Source: Anaerolineales bacterium
GTDB taxonomy: Bacteria; Chloroflexota; Anaerolineae; Anaerolineales; Villigracilaceae
Reading direction: 5' to 3'
Assembly (NCBI GenBank): GCA_030834895.1
Contig: JAUQXA010000024.1
Span: 372,001-436,000 of the forward strand
Length of the DNA stretch: 64,000 nt
Shown: positions 1 to 8,242 of the stretch, one piece after another
Layout: each line of letters begins with the position of its first letter
Numbering within the stretch: the stretch's first letter is position 1
Notes under the pieces: model-generated
Seen by the model: only the letters and a program-made list of their open reading frames with translations
Database searches by the model: none
Told to the model about the DNA's origin: nothing
Translations under genes and position numbers: made by a program

Positions 1-153
1 GAAATCGCACTGGCTGACGATTTTGTTGTTGTGGATTATGTCAATGATGAGATCGATACCCGTGTCCAGTCACGGGCGATGGATGGCGTGCCGGATGAAA
101 TCGTCAACAACATTGCCCGTCAATTGGTGAAAATCGCAAAGGAGAATTTGTGA
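1..153 (+). CDS. C-terminal end of an unidentified protein (partial)
   Basis: An open frame runs from the window edge to a TGA at 151-153 and gives 50 residues ending in QLVKIAKENL. It contains an acidic stretch (VDYVNDEIDTR) and no motif I can assign to a family. Its stop overlaps the GTG start of trmO in a GTGA arrangement, so the two genes are very probably translationally coupled. The 5' part lies outside the window, so no function is proposed. Confidence 0.6.
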   Translation, partial: EIALADDFVVVDYVNDEIDTRVQSRAMDGVPDEIVNNIARQLVKIAKENL

Positions 154-608
154 CCATTTCCCTTTCCCCGATTGGAACTGTGAAAAATTCCCGCAAGGTT
201 GTCGAGGACGATCATTGGGGAGAGATTATATCGACAGTCGAATTGAACTCATCTTTTTCCGAGGAATCCCTGTTCGGTCTCGAAGAATTTTCGCATGCCG
301 AGATCATCTTTTATTTTCACCTCGTTAATGATGAAAAAATCGTGTCCGGCGCACGTCATTCACGAAACAACAAAAATTGGCCAAAGGTCGGCATCTTTGC
401 CCAGAGGGGAAAGAACCGTCCCAATCAACTGGGCGCAAGTATTGCGAAAATCATCAAGCGCGAGGGAACGCGATTGTTCGTGCAGGGGCTGGACGCAGTT
501 GACGGAACGCCGGTGCTGGACATCAAACCCGTCCTGCGCGAATTTTTGCCGCGTGAAGAGGTCCAGCAGCCGCAATGGGCGACGGAGCTGATGAAGGACT
601 ATTGGTAG
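150..608 (+). CDS. trmO: tRNA (N6-threonylcarbamoyladenosine37-N6)-methyltransferase TrmO
   Basis: A 152-residue protein of the TrmO/TsaA (UPF0066) family. These enzymes use S-adenosylmethionine to methylate the t6A at position 37 of certain tRNAs in the cytoplasm. The family signatures are present: an N-terminal SPIGTV strand, RNNKNWPKVGIFAQRGKNRP leading into NQLGAS, and the LDAVDGTPVLDIKP motif near residues 112-125. The length fits a single-domain member. The GTG start at 150 overlaps the upstream stop, with a GGAG a few bases before it. The call rests on motifs only. Whether the substrate is tRNA or, as for some archaeal relatives, something else cannot be read from sequence. Confidence 0.88.
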   Translation: MTISLSPIGTVKNSRKVVEDDHWGEIISTVELNSSFSEESLFGLEEFSHAEIIFYFHLVNDEKIVSGARHSRNNKNWPKVGIFAQRGKNRPNQLGASIAKIIKREGTRLFVQGLDAVDGTPVLDIKPVLREFLPREEVQQPQWATELMKDYW

Positions 609-613
609 CCAGC

Positions 614-883
614 ATGAACATCCCCGACCGGATTGTCACCATCTCTGAACTGCGCCGCAACACAGGCGAACGCGGCACACGTAAGTTCATTGTCTACAGC
701 GGCATCGTGTACGATGTGACCGACTGTCCCAAATGGCGTGGCGATTTGCATGAAGATATGCACTTTCCCGGACAGGACTTGTCTTCCGAACTGGTGGAAG
801 CCCCGCACGCGGAGGATGTGTTTTTACGACCATGCGTGAAAGTTGTTGGAAAGTTGGAAGACTCGGCGCAACAGGATGAATGA
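614..883 (+). CDS. Small cytochrome b5-like heme/steroid-binding domain protein
   Basis: About 89 residues from the ATG at 614; an in-frame upstream ATG at 575 would lie inside trmO and is less likely. The pattern is that of the short bacterial cytochrome b5-like family: an N-terminal TISELRRNTGE, then FIVYSGIVYDVTDCPKW and a DLHEDMHFPGQDL segment rich in the His/Asp residues expected around the heme pocket. There is no signal peptide, so the protein is probably cytoplasmic. It starts 5 bases after trmO and overlaps the next gene by 8 bases, so the three are likely co-transcribed. Heme binding is inferred, and the redox partner is unknown. Confidence 0.7.
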   Translation: MNIPDRIVTISELRRNTGERGTRKFIVYSGIVYDVTDCPKWRGDLHEDMHFPGQDLSSELVEAPHAEDVFLRPCVKVVGKLEDSAQQDE

Positions 884-1106
884 CGAAGAACTTGTTACTG
901 AGAGGACATCCCGGTGCACATTCACAACCTTGTGCGGGAGAGTCTTCCGAAATACGGATCCGCAATATTTTCCATGTGCCCAGTATCGCGGGCGGAGGAT
1001 TTACTTTTGCACAGAATCCTGCCTGAATGCTTTCTTGTCCGATCCCGAGCTTTTTTACAAGGTACACAGGGGTTCCAATGTCCCGGAGAAAAACAAGGAT
1101 GCCTGA
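876..1106 (+). CDS. Small YHS-domain protein
   Basis: A 76-residue protein from the ATG at 876. Residues about 30-60 read YFPCAQYRGRRIYFCTESC followed by LNAFLSDPELF, the usual shape of a YHS domain. That domain is a short metal-binding module with Cys-x(n)-FC-x3-C, found in metal-handling proteins and as stand-alone proteins. A further Cys pair lies near the N-terminus (SRCTFTTLC). The gene overlaps the cytochrome b5-like gene by 8 bases and is followed 78 bases later by fdhD, so it may belong to a redox or metallocofactor set. The exact metal and role are unknown. Confidence 0.65.
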   Translation: MNDEELVTERTSRCTFTTLCGRVFRNTDPQYFPCAQYRGRRIYFCTESCLNAFLSDPELFYKVHRGSNVPEKNKDA

Positions 1107-1183
1107 TTTTTGGAAAGCGGGTGACACTGTTCTTCTGTGTGGCATGTGACAAAGCATATTCTTAGAGTTGCATGGAGTAAGCA

Positions 1184-1957
1184 ATGAATGCGCCTGAAAA
1201 GCCTATTCGTTATGAGCAATATGAGTTTCACAAGTGGAAATCAGTTGAGTCCGAAACCATTGTTGAAATGCCCGTGTCTTTAACGGTAAATGGCAAGGTC
1301 TGGCTAACCTTTATGTGCACACCTGTACATCTTGAGGCTTTGGCGGTGGGTTTCCTTTATAACGAGGGTGTTATTCAAACAATGGATGAAGTGGTTGATG
1401 TGAGAGTCTGTGAGCACGGCGACAACGTGGATGTGTGGCTCAATCGTGCTGTAGAGGAGCCGGAATCATGGAGGAGAACATCTGGTTGTACCGGCGGTGT
1501 GACGGCAGTGGATCTGCTGGCAAAGCCCAATGTCTCATTGCACAATGTCGACCTCAAACTTCAGCCCGATGAAATCGAACGTTTTTTTGAAATGCTCTTG
1601 CAGGCGCAGGTCTTGTATCGGAAAACAGGTGGAGTCCACACTTCCATCTTGAGTGACGGCGTCAAATTACTGGTTTCAGCAGAGGATATTGGCAGGCACA
1701 ACACGCTGGATAAAATTGCGGGCTTGTGTCTGATGAACCATATTCCATTCCAGGCTGGAGTCCTGATGACCACCGGGCGTATCAGTTCCGAAATGCTGCA
1801 AAAAGCCGCGCGCCTGGATGTGCCGATCTTGATCTCGCGCACATCCCCCTCTTCGCTTTCCATTGAAATGGCTGAACGATACGGCATCACGCTCATCGGT
1901 TATGCAAGAAGGCAACGTTTCAATGTGTATTCAAATTCGCAGAGAGTGGGATTGTAG
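1184..1957 (+). CDS. fdhD: Formate dehydrogenase accessory sulfurtransferase FdhD (copy 1)
   Basis: A 257-residue FdhD-family protein. FdhD carries sulfur from IscS to the Mo/W-bis-PGD cofactor of formate dehydrogenases and is needed for their activity. Visible signatures are VSLTVNGKVWLTFMCTP with HLEALAVGFL, the RRTSGCTGG loop with its conserved Cys at about residue 102, EDIGRHNTLDKI, and TTGRISSEM with QKAARLDVPILISRTSPSS. The loop has one Cys, not a CxxC pair, as in many homologues. GGAGTAAGCA precedes the ATG. It lies before the convergent hydrogenase operon, not inside the formate operon, which carries its own fdhD at 23160. Confidence 0.92.
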   Translation: MNAPEKPIRYEQYEFHKWKSVESETIVEMPVSLTVNGKVWLTFMCTPVHLEALAVGFLYNEGVIQTMDEVVDVRVCEHGDNVDVWLNRAVEEPESWRRTSGCTGGVTAVDLLAKPNVSLHNVDLKLQPDEIERFFEMLLQAQVLYRKTGGVHTSILSDGVKLLVSAEDIGRHNTLDKIAGLCLMNHIPFQAGVLMTTGRISSEMLQKAARLDVPILISRTSPSSLSIEMAERYGITLIGYARRQRFNVYSNSQRVGL

Positions 1958-1986
1958 GTAGAATAAGAAGAAAAGGGGAATCAAGT

Positions 1987-2451
1987 TTAATTTTGAGGCA
2001 GCGCAAACAAATATTCTTTTATCCTCTCGATTAGAACTGGCAATGCCCTGGTCACCTCAGGCGAGAGTCCTTCCCCCAATCCAAAATCGTTGGCAGTGAC
2101 GCTAAAAAGCGTCGCCTGAGGCGCGTGCCCATAAAGGGTTTCCGCCATGGCCAGCAGGGTTTCCGGGTCGAAATGATGGGTGATACCACTGGGTTGGGTT
2201 GTGCGCGGATGGAGTTCGCGAGTCTTTATTCTACCGAGAAGTTCCCCATTGGCAATGAGTGTAACATCGATAAAAATGGCTTGCTTCACTTGAGAGAGTC
2301 TGGCGGAAAGTTCGGGTGAAAGTTGATGGCGGGACAGAACTTCCACATCAGCAGGCAGGGCGGTGGCGGAAAGCGCCTCGATGGCGGTGACCCCAAGCCC
2401 GTCATCTTTGCGGAGCGTATTTCCGTAACCGAGGATAAGCGTTTTCATCAT
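1987..2451 (-). CDS. hoxW: [NiFe]-hydrogenase maturation protease (HoxW/HycI type)
   Basis: A 154-residue endopeptidase of the HyaD/HycI/HoxW family. It starts with the family signature TLILGYGNTLRKDDGLGV, in which the first Asp/Glu positions bind Ni in the precursor. These proteases clip the C-terminal tail of the large subunit after Ni insertion. The substrate is encoded just upstream: HoxH keeps a 25-residue tail after its last metal-ligand motif. The gap from hoxH is 48 bases and holds an inverted repeat. An alternative Met one codon downstream changes little. As the last gene of the hox operon it is almost certainly the dedicated HoxH protease. Confidence 0.88.
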   Translation of the reverse strand: MMKTLILGYGNTLRKDDGLGVTAIEALSATALPADVEVLSRHQLSPELSARLSQVKQAIFIDVTLIANGELLGRIKTRELHPRTTQPSGITHHFDPETLLAMAETLYGHAPQATLFSVTANDFGLGEGLSPEVTRALPVLIERIKEYLFALPQN

Positions 2452-2456
2452 GAGAT

Positions 2457-2493
2457 TTCAGCCACCCGGGTTTGAATGACCTGAGTGGCTGAA
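2457..2493 (-). other. Inverted repeat between hoxH and hoxW
   Basis: TTCAGCCAC at 2457-2465 is the exact reverse complement of GTGGCTGAA at 2485-2493, giving a 9-bp stem with a 19-base loop that can pair further. The element sits in the 48-base gap between hoxH and its protease. It has no clear T-run, so it may be an mRNA-stability or attenuating hairpin rather than a full terminator. Confidence 0.45.
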
Positions 2494-2499
2494 GGTGAA

Positions 2500-3924
2500 T
2501 TAGTCGCGGGTCACGGCGTCGACAATTTGTCCGTCGGGGGAGAGCATTTCGACTTGCAGAGCCATGTGGCCGTCGGCATGGGTCGAGCAGGCCAGGCAGG
2601 GGTCAAAGGCGCGGATGACAGCCTCCACCCGGTTGAGCATTCCTTCGGTCAATTTCTCCGGGTTGACGTAATAGCGGGCCGCCTGCAAAACACCTTTGTT
2701 CATGGCAAGGTTGTTGTTTCCAGATGCGATGATCAGATTGGCAGACTCGATAATCCCATCTTCGTTCACTTTGTAGTGATGGAAGAGCGTGCCGCGCGGC
2801 GCTTCACTGACACCAATGCCCTCATAATTGTTTACTTCGGCATGTGCGCGCACATTGTCAGATAGAGTATCCGGCTCATTGAGCAGTTGTTGAATACGCT
2901 CGATGCCGTACAAAATTTCGATCAGGCGCGCATAGTGATAGTGGAATGAACTCAACACAGCGCCTTTATCGAGGCAGTGGAATTCAGCCAGTTCCTGGTC
3001 AGCCTGGGGAGTGCCGCACTCGTTGGCAATATTCAGGCGCGCCAGCGGACCGACACGGTACATCCCTTCGGCATAGCCCAAAGGTTTGTAATAGGGCGAT
3101 TTGAGATAGGTGTAAGGTTCAACCGCTTCGCCAATGAACGATTCGTATTCATCCGGGGCGAGTTGATCGGCAAGCACACTGCCGCGGGCGGTGACAACAC
3201 GCAGGTTGCCGTGATAGTGTTCCAGACGGCCGTCTTTTGTCACCAATCCCAAAAACAGGCTGGGAAAGTTGGCAAAGGTGCGGATGTATTCCTGATAATT
3301 GTTGAGACTCTTCTTGTACCAGTCAAGCGTGCGGGCGATGATCGTCAGGACTTCCGGGATTTCGCTCAGAATCTGCTCGCGGACAGTTGGGTCAAGCGGA
3401 CTTGCAACGCCGCCGGGGACAATCCACGAAGGATGGATGCGCTTGTTTGCCAGGCGTTCGATCACCTGTTGTCCAAACTGGCGCAGGCGGATCCCATCGC
3501 GGACAATCTGCGGGTGTTTATCCAACATGCCAAACATGTTGCGCTTGGCAGGATCGCCATCCATGCCGAGGAGCAGGTCGGGAGATGATAGGTAGAAGAA
3601 ATTCAAAGCGTGCGATTGGATAATCTGCCCGAGGTTGATGATGCGGCGCAGGGCAATGGCTGTGGGTGGAACACGCACAGCCAGAATCTGGTCGCAGGCT
3701 TTGGAGGAGGCAATCAGGTGGCTGACGGGGCAGATGCCGCAAGTGCGGGCGGTCAGGGAGGGCATTTCATAAAACGGGCGTCCCTGAACGAATTTCTCGA
3801 ATCCGCGCACCTGGGTGACATGTACCTGCGCGTCTTGAACTCCGCCGTCATCGTTGAGGATGATGGAGACTTTGGCGTGACCTTCGATGCGGGTCACTTG
3901 TTCGATCATAATTTTCTGGGTCAT
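2500..3924 (-). CDS. hoxH: NAD-reducing [NiFe] hydrogenase large subunit HoxH (group 3d)
   Basis: A 474-residue catalytic subunit carrying the Ni-Fe(CN)2CO site. The N-terminal L1 motif RTCGICPVSH (Cys62, Cys65) and C-terminal L2 motif DPCLACSTH (Cys443, Cys446) supply the four metal-binding cysteines, all Cys and not Sec. After His449 a 25-residue tail remains, the expected cleavage product of the maturation protease encoded downstream. The neighbouring HoxY, HoxU, HoxF and HoxE place it in the bidirectional NAD-linked group 3d rather than the F420-linked or membrane groups. The next upstream gene, hoxY, ends 2 bases before it. Cytoplasmic; couples H2 <-> 2H+ to NAD(H). Confidence 0.95.
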   Translation of the reverse strand: MTQKIMIEQVTRIEGHAKVSIILNDDGGVQDAQVHVTQVRGFEKFVQGRPFYEMPSLTARTCGICPVSHLIASSKACDQILAVRVPPTAIALRRIINLGQIIQSHALNFFYLSSPDLLLGMDGDPAKRNMFGMLDKHPQIVRDGIRLRQFGQQVIERLANKRIHPSWIVPGGVASPLDPTVREQILSEIPEVLTIIARTLDWYKKSLNNYQEYIRTFANFPSLFLGLVTKDGRLEHYHGNLRVVTARGSVLADQLAPDEYESFIGEAVEPYTYLKSPYYKPLGYAEGMYRVGPLARLNIANECGTPQADQELAEFHCLDKGAVLSSFHYHYARLIEILYGIERIQQLLNEPDTLSDNVRAHAEVNNYEGIGVSEAPRGTLFHHYKVNEDGIIESANLIIASGNNNLAMNKGVLQAARYYVNPEKLTEGMLNRVEAVIRAFDPCLACSTHADGHMALQVEMLSPDGQIVDAVTRD

Positions 3925-3926
3925 GG

Positions 3927-4481
3927 CTATGCTCCAAAGCGGGTGAGTGTCGAAAGGTCGGGGATGCGTCCCTCGATGAGTTCGCTGAGCGCAAAGAAAA
4001 TAGTATCAGCGGAGGGCGGGCAACCCGGAATAAAAACGTCGACCTTGACGTAATTGTGCAGGGGCAGGGCGCGTTTCATCAGCGGCGGGACTCCCTGCGT
4101 GGGAATTTGCGGGTTGTCTGCGCCCATTTGAAGATAGACGTAGTTGAGCGTTTCTTCCGTTCCAAAAGGATTGCGCATCGAGGGGATGTTGGCGGTGATG
4201 GCACAATCGCCGAAAGCCACCAGGGTTTTGGTGCAGGGACGAATCTTCATCAATTTGTGCAGGTCTTCCTCGCTGCCCAAAGCGCCTTCGACGAGGGTAA
4301 TGTCCACGTCTTCGGGGAATTCCTTCACGTCGACTAGTGGGCTGAAGACGACGTCCACTTTGTCTGCCAGGAGCAGTAACCGTTCATCGATGTCGAGAAA
4401 GGACATGTGGCAGCCGGAACAGCCGTCGAGCCAAATGGTCGCCAGGCGAAGTTTCTTGTCTTTCTTGGTTTCTTTTTTCAT
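3927..4481 (-). CDS. hoxY: NAD-reducing hydrogenase small subunit HoxY
   Basis: A 184-residue small subunit of the short group 3 type, without a Tat signal, so cytoplasmic. The proximal [4Fe-4S] ligands are visible: LDGCSGCHMSF near the N-terminus (Cys21, Cys24), FGDCAITANIPSMRNPFG in the middle and PGCPPSADTIF near the C-terminus. The protein lacks the medial and distal cluster domain of membrane uptake hydrogenases, so electrons pass from here directly to HoxU. Its start overlaps the hoxU stop by 4 bases (ATGA) and hoxH follows immediately, typical of tightly coupled hydrogenase dimer genes. Confidence 0.94.
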   Translation of the reverse strand: MKKETKKDKKLRLATIWLDGCSGCHMSFLDIDERLLLLADKVDVVFSPLVDVKEFPEDVDITLVEGALGSEEDLHKLMKIRPCTKTLVAFGDCAITANIPSMRNPFGTEETLNYVYLQMGADNPQIPTQGVPPLMKRALPLHNYVKVDVFIPGCPPSADTIFFALSELIEGRIPDLSTLTRFGA

Positions 4482-5197
4482 TTCAACGCTCCTTTGCGGC
4501 GCATGACCAGGTATGGCAGGAAATGCTTACGTTTGGTCATTTCAGCCACCGATTTACCTTTTTCAGCCAATGCGCCGGTCGGGCAAACGTGGACACATTT
4601 GCCGCAGCTTGTGCAGCTCTTCGAGTCGCCCCATGGTTCGTCAAACTCGGTGATGACTAGGGTCTGGATGCCGCGGTTGCGCAGGTCACGGGTGTGCGCG
4701 CCTTCAATTTCGTCGCAAACGCGCACGCAACGCCCGCAAAGGATACAGCGGTTGTGGTCAACTTCGAACTTGGGGTGGGATCCATCCACACTGAATTTCG
4801 GGTGTAAATACTGGTAGCGGATGTGGGTGACGCCCAGCCGTTGCGACATGCTCTGGAGGTCGCAGTGACCGTTGGACACGCAGACGGCGCAGATGTGATT
4901 GCGCTCTGAGAAGAGCAATTCCAAAATCATCTGGCGATACTTGAGCAGGCGCGGGCTGTCGGTGGTGACTTCCATGCCTTCCTCGGGTTTGGTGACACAG
5001 GAAGGAAACAGGCGGTTCGAACCAGCAACCTCGATCATGCACAGGCGGCATTGTCCGGTGGGGGTCAGCCCGGTCTTGTTGCACAAGGTTGGGATGTTGA
5101 TTCCGTTCTGGCGGGCGACTTCCAGAATGGTTTCGCCTTCCGCGGCGCTGACAGGTTTTCCGTCGATTATAAAAGTTTTGATATTGTTCGGGCTCAT
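4478..5197 (-). CDS. hoxU: Hydrogenase diaphorase iron-sulfur subunit HoxU
   Basis: A 239-residue NuoG-N-terminus-like electron relay. Four cluster sites can be read: a [2Fe-2S] ferredoxin fold (Cys39, Cys50, Cys53, Cys67), the His-Cys3 [4Fe-4S] site in NHICAVCVSNGHC (around 101-112), and two ferredoxin-type [4Fe-4S] sites (CILCGRCVRVC at 151-161; CTSCGKCVHVCP at 195-206). It links the HoxYH dimer with the flavin subunit HoxF. It shares one base with the hoxF stop and overlaps hoxY by 4 bases. A similar N-terminal module forms the front of the formate dehydrogenase subunit at 19810. Confidence 0.94.
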   Translation of the reverse strand: MSPNNIKTFIIDGKPVSAAEGETILEVARQNGINIPTLCNKTGLTPTGQCRLCMIEVAGSNRLFPSCVTKPEEGMEVTTDSPRLLKYRQMILELLFSERNHICAVCVSNGHCDLQSMSQRLGVTHIRYQYLHPKFSVDGSHPKFEVDHNRCILCGRCVRVCDEIEGAHTRDLRNRGIQTLVITEFDEPWGDSKSCTSCGKCVHVCPTGALAEKGKSVAEMTKRKHFLPYLVMRRKGALK

Positions 5198-6825
5198 TAC
5201 GAATTCTCCTTGACGAGAGACGCCGAAGGCTTGATTTTTTCCATGTATTCATTGCGGAAGTAGCGCAGGGTGCTCACGATGGGGTTGGGAGCTGCCTGTC
5301 CGAGTCCGCACAGGCTGGTGTTGCGGACCACATCGCATAATTCTTCGAGCGTGACCAGGTCTTCTTCGGTGGCTTGCCCTTGTTGGAATTTGCCCAACAG
5401 GTTGTAGAGTTGGACCGTCCCCACGCGACAAGGGGCGCATTTTCCGCAGGATTCGTTCATGCTGAATTCCATGAAATACCGCGCCATGTCGATCATGTTG
5501 GAACTGTCGTCGATGACGATCATGCCGCCGGAACCCATCATCGAGCCGAGCGCCTTGAGGGATTCGTAATCCACCGGGGTGTCGAGATGTTCTGCGGGGA
5601 TACACCCGCCCGAAGGTCCACCGGTTTGGATGGCTTTGAACTTGCGTCCCTTCTTCGGGATGCCTCCGCCAATTTCGTACACGATTTCGCGCAGGGTGAT
5701 GCCCATCGGCACTTCGATCAGACCTGTGTTTTTGATTTCACCGGTCAGCGCGAAAACCTTGGTTCCCTTGCTCTTGGCGGTGCCGGTCTGTGAGTACCAT
5801 TTGCCACCTTTCTTGATAATACCGGTGATGTTGGCAAAGGTCTCGACGTTGTTGACCAATGTTGGCTGTTCGAAGAGCCCCGATTCCGCCGGGTAGGGCG
5901 GGCGCAGGCTGGGCATTCCGCGATTGCCTTCGATGGAGTTGATCAACGCCGTTTCTTCGCCGCAGACAAAGGCGCCGGCGCCGAGGCGCACATCCAGTTT
6001 CAAACTGAAGGGGGTGCCGCAAATGTCCTGTCCGAGTAGTCCGAATTTTTCAGCCTGTTTGATGGCGGCTTTCATGCGTTTGATCGCAGTCGGGTATTCG
6101 GCGCGGATGTATAAATATCCCTGGCTGGCTCCCACTGCGTAGGCTGCAATTGCCATGCCTTCGAGGACGCGGTGCGGGTCGCTTTCCAATGCCGAGCGAT
6201 CCATGAACGCGCCAGGGTCGCCTTCATCGGCGTTGCAAACCACATACTTGAGTTCGCCCTGCGCTTTGGCAACCGTGCTCCACTTTTGTCCGGTGGGGTA
6301 GCCGCCGCCGCCACGTCCGCGTAAACCGCTGGTCATGATTTCCTGGATGACCTCGGCGGGGTCCATTTCTGTGATGGCATTGATTAGCGTGGAATAACCG
6401 CCGCTTGCAATGTAATCCTCGATACGTTCGGGGTTGATGACGCCCGAATTCACGAGGGCATGTTTTTCCTGGCGGGCGAAAAACGGTTCTTTGGCAATGT
6501 CGATGAGTTTCTCGCGCAGGGGTTCCTTGCCCAGACTGTCGATGACGGCGGGCGCTTCTTCGGGGGTCATTTCGCGGTAGTAGATGTTTTCAGGCTGAAC
6601 GGAGATGATGGGTCCCGCGGCGCACAATCCCATGCAGCCGACTGGCTTGACCTGCACCTCGTTTTCAAGTCCGCGCTTTTTAACCTCGGCTTGGAGTTCT
6701 GCCACCAGTTCGTTGCTGCGCACGGCGGCACAACCGGTTACGTTGCAGATGCTGATGCAGTGACGGAATTTCGAATTTTCTTCCGCTTCTTTATTGATGA
6801 TTTCGAGCAATTCTTCATTCGTCAT
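5197..6825 (-). CDS. hoxF: Hydrogenase diaphorase flavin subunit HoxF (NuoF-like)
   Basis: A 542-residue NAD(H)- and FMN-binding subunit. The N-terminal thioredoxin-like [2Fe-2S] domain is intact, with CNVTGC (Cys27, Cys32) and GCMGLC (Cys64, Cys68). The NuoF core follows, with [13 protein letters not shown] for [21 protein letters not shown] for FMN and [14 protein letters not shown]. An SLBB domain comes next, then the C-terminal [4Fe-4S] site [12 protein letters not shown] plus CGLGQ. The [10 protein letters not shown] form is the one seen in hydrogenase-type NuoF proteins, unlike the complex-I-like NADESEPGTF of the NuoF at 18112. The start overlaps hoxE by 11 bases, with GGAG upstream. 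Confidence 0.94.
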   Translation of the reverse strand: MTNEELLEIINKEAEENSKFRHCISICNVTGCAAVRSNELVAELQAEVKKRGLENEVQVKPVGCMGLCAAGPIISVQPENIYYREMTPEEAPAVIDSLGKEPLREKLIDIAKEPFFARQEKHALVNSGVINPERIEDYIASGGYSTLINAITEMDPAEVIQEIMTSGLRGRGGGGYPTGQKWSTVAKAQGELKYVVCNADEGDPGAFMDRSALESDPHRVLEGMAIAAYAVGASQGYLYIRAEYPTAIKRMKAAIKQAEKFGLLGQDICGTPFSLKLDVRLGAGAFVCGEETALINSIEGNRGMPSLRPPYPAESGLFEQPTLVNNVETFANITGIIKKGGKWYSQTGTAKSKGTKVFALTGEIKNTGLIEVPMGITLREIVYEIGGGIPKKGRKFKAIQTGGPSGGCIPAEHLDTPVDYESLKALGSMMGSGGMIVIDDSSNMIDMARYFMEFSMNESCGKCAPCRVGTVQLYNLLGKFQQGQATEEDLVTLEELCDVVRNTSLCGLGQAAPNPIVSTLRYFRNEYMEKIKPSASLVKENS

Positions 6826-7321
6826 GGCTCATCCACTCCTTAATTCTTTGCTTCATCTCGTCGGGGGTTAGTTTTCCAACCACCGTTCCATCGAGAAGCA
6901 TGACCGGGGCGAGACCACAGCAGCCCACACAGCGCGCTTCCACAAAGGATAGCTTGTTGTCCGGCGTGGTCTGGCCGGGTTCCAGTCCGTATTCTGTTTT
7001 CATAAACTCGAGTACTTCCCCGGCGCCTTTGACATAACAGGCTGTCCCCGTGCAGAGCGAAAATACATGCTCGCCGAGGGGAATCATGTTGAACAGGTTG
7101 TAGAAGGTGGCAACGCCGTAGGCTTTGCTGGGCGGCACATTCAGGCTGTCTGACGCAAACTTCAGCGCTTCGTCGCTGATATGTCCAAAGGATTCCTGAA
7201 TGGTGTGCAGGGTTTCGATGAGCGCAGTGTGTGAGTAGCCCTGTTTGCGCATGGTTGCCTCCACGATTTTCCAGCGTTTGTCGCTGTCGGGAGGGGCTAT
7301 CTTGCGATTGGCAATTAACAT
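6815..7321 (-). CDS. hoxE: Hydrogenase diaphorase subunit HoxE (NuoE-like)
   Basis: A 168-residue NuoE-type subunit with an N-terminal helical part and a thioredoxin-like [2Fe-2S] domain. The cluster ligands are SLCTGTAC (Cys90, Cys95) and ARCVGCCGLAP (Cys131, Cys135). GVATFYNLFNM before the domain is the usual NuoE signature. It is the first gene of the minus-strand hox operon. The ATG at 7321 is preceded by a weak AGGGA. The operon promoter should lie in 7322-7535. There I see only a possible CRP/FNR-type site (TGTGA-N6-TCTCA at 7425-7440) and no convincing -10 box. Confidence 0.93.
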   Translation of the reverse strand: MLIANRKIAPPDSDKRWKIVEATMRKQGYSHTALIETLHTIQESFGHISDEALKFASDSLNVPPSKAYGVATFYNLFNMIPLGEHVFSLCTGTACYVKGAGEVLEFMKTEYGLEPGQTTPDNKLSFVEARCVGCCGLAPVMLLDGTVVGKLTPDEMKQRIKEWMSHDE

Positions 7322-7535
7322 ATTTCTGTTCCCTCGTTGATAAGAATTTTGGGTGATTATTCCTGACTAATCGTTTTCGATAGTGCTGTCGGGTGTTTCA
7401 TCTGACGTCCGGTGCCTGGATGATTGTGAATTTTTTCTCAAACAGTTGGCTACAGTATAGGTTGTGAAGTACAAAGGGACATCGACAGAATGGTGTCAAT
7501 CGAGTCAATAAAAATGATGATTTTTACGGGGAATC

Positions 7536-7567
7536 AAAAAAGACCGCAAAATGCGGCCTTTTTTGTC
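7536..7567 (-). terminator. Rho-independent terminator after the response regulator gene
   Basis: Read on the minus strand, AAAGGCCGCA and TGCGGTCTTT form a 10-bp stem with one mismatch and a 3-base loop, followed by a T-rich tail. It lies 16 bases beyond the stop of the response regulator and separates that gene pair from the hox operon. Because both flanks are A/T tracts it could also act on plus-strand transcripts. Confidence 0.85.
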
Positions 7568-7582
7568 AGAAAGTGTCAACTT

Positions 7583-8242
7583 TTACTTGGGCAATTCTTC
7601 ATCCAGCGAGACCAGTCCCTTTTTTAGCGCATAAAGAGCCGCCTGGGTGCGGCTGGACAGGTTCAACTTCGACAAAATACGGCTGACGTGGGTGTGGACT
7701 GTGGCATTGCTGACCACCATCAGTCGCGCAATTTCGGCGTTGCTGTACCCATGTGCCATGAGTTTGATGACCTCGGTTTCACGCTCGGTCAACTCCTCTT
7801 CGGTTGGGAGGGCTGGAGACTGCATTTGAGCCAGCACCTGACGGGTGATCGCCGGGTTCAACGAGCCTTCCCCCTGAGCAACCTGATGAATGGCGCGTAC
7901 AAGGTCGGTAGGGGTCGAGTCTTTGAGCAAATATCCAATCGCCCCAGCGTTGAGCGAGGGGAGGACTTTATCGTTCGTGCTAAAACTGGTCAGAACTAGA
8001 ATGTTCGCTGAAGGGACTGTCTGTTTGATCTGGCGTGTGGCTTCGATGCCATCCATCACCGGCATGACCAGGTCCATGAGAACGACGTCCGGTATAAGTT
8101 CCTGAGCCATTTTCAGCGCCTCAGCCCCATTGCTTGCCTCGCCGATAATTTGGATATCAGGCTCGGTTTCGAGCATGGCTACCAACCCTTTTCGCACCAC
8201 GATATGGTCATCTGTTACCAAAACGCGAATTTTCTTGCTCAT
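7583..8242 (-). CDS. NarL/FixJ-family response regulator
   Basis: A 219-residue two-component regulator. The receiver domain (1-120) has the acidic pair DD at 11-12, the phosphoacceptor Asp57 in VVLMDLVMPVMDG, and the conserved Lys in YLLKDSTP. A short linker leads to a LuxR-type helix-turn-helix (about 150-210: LTERETEVIKLMAHGYSNAE, then IARLMVVSNATVHTHVSRI). It overlaps the upstream histidine kinase gene by 4 bases and is certainly its partner. Its place between the hox operon and the formate operon suggests control of one or both, but no binding site can be deduced. Confidence 0.92.
   Translation of the reverse strand: MSKKIRVLVTDDHIVVRKGLVAMLETEPDIQIIGEASNGAEALKMAQELIPDVVLMDLVMPVMDGIEATRQIKQTVPSANILVLTSFSTNDKVLPSLNAGAIGYLLKDSTPTDLVRAIHQVAQGEGSLNPAITRQVLAQMQSPALPTEEELTERETEVIKLMAHGYSNAEIARLMVVSNATVHTHVSRILSKLNLSSRTQAALYALKKGLVSLDEELPK

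Noticed and set aside
687..1184. 165-residue minus-strand frame over the cytochrome b5-like and YHS genes
   Set aside because: It is antisense to two genes with recognisable motifs and has no features of its own.
2500..3924. Selenocysteine in HoxH
   Set aside because: Both metal motifs carry Cys at all four positions and no in-frame TGA is present.
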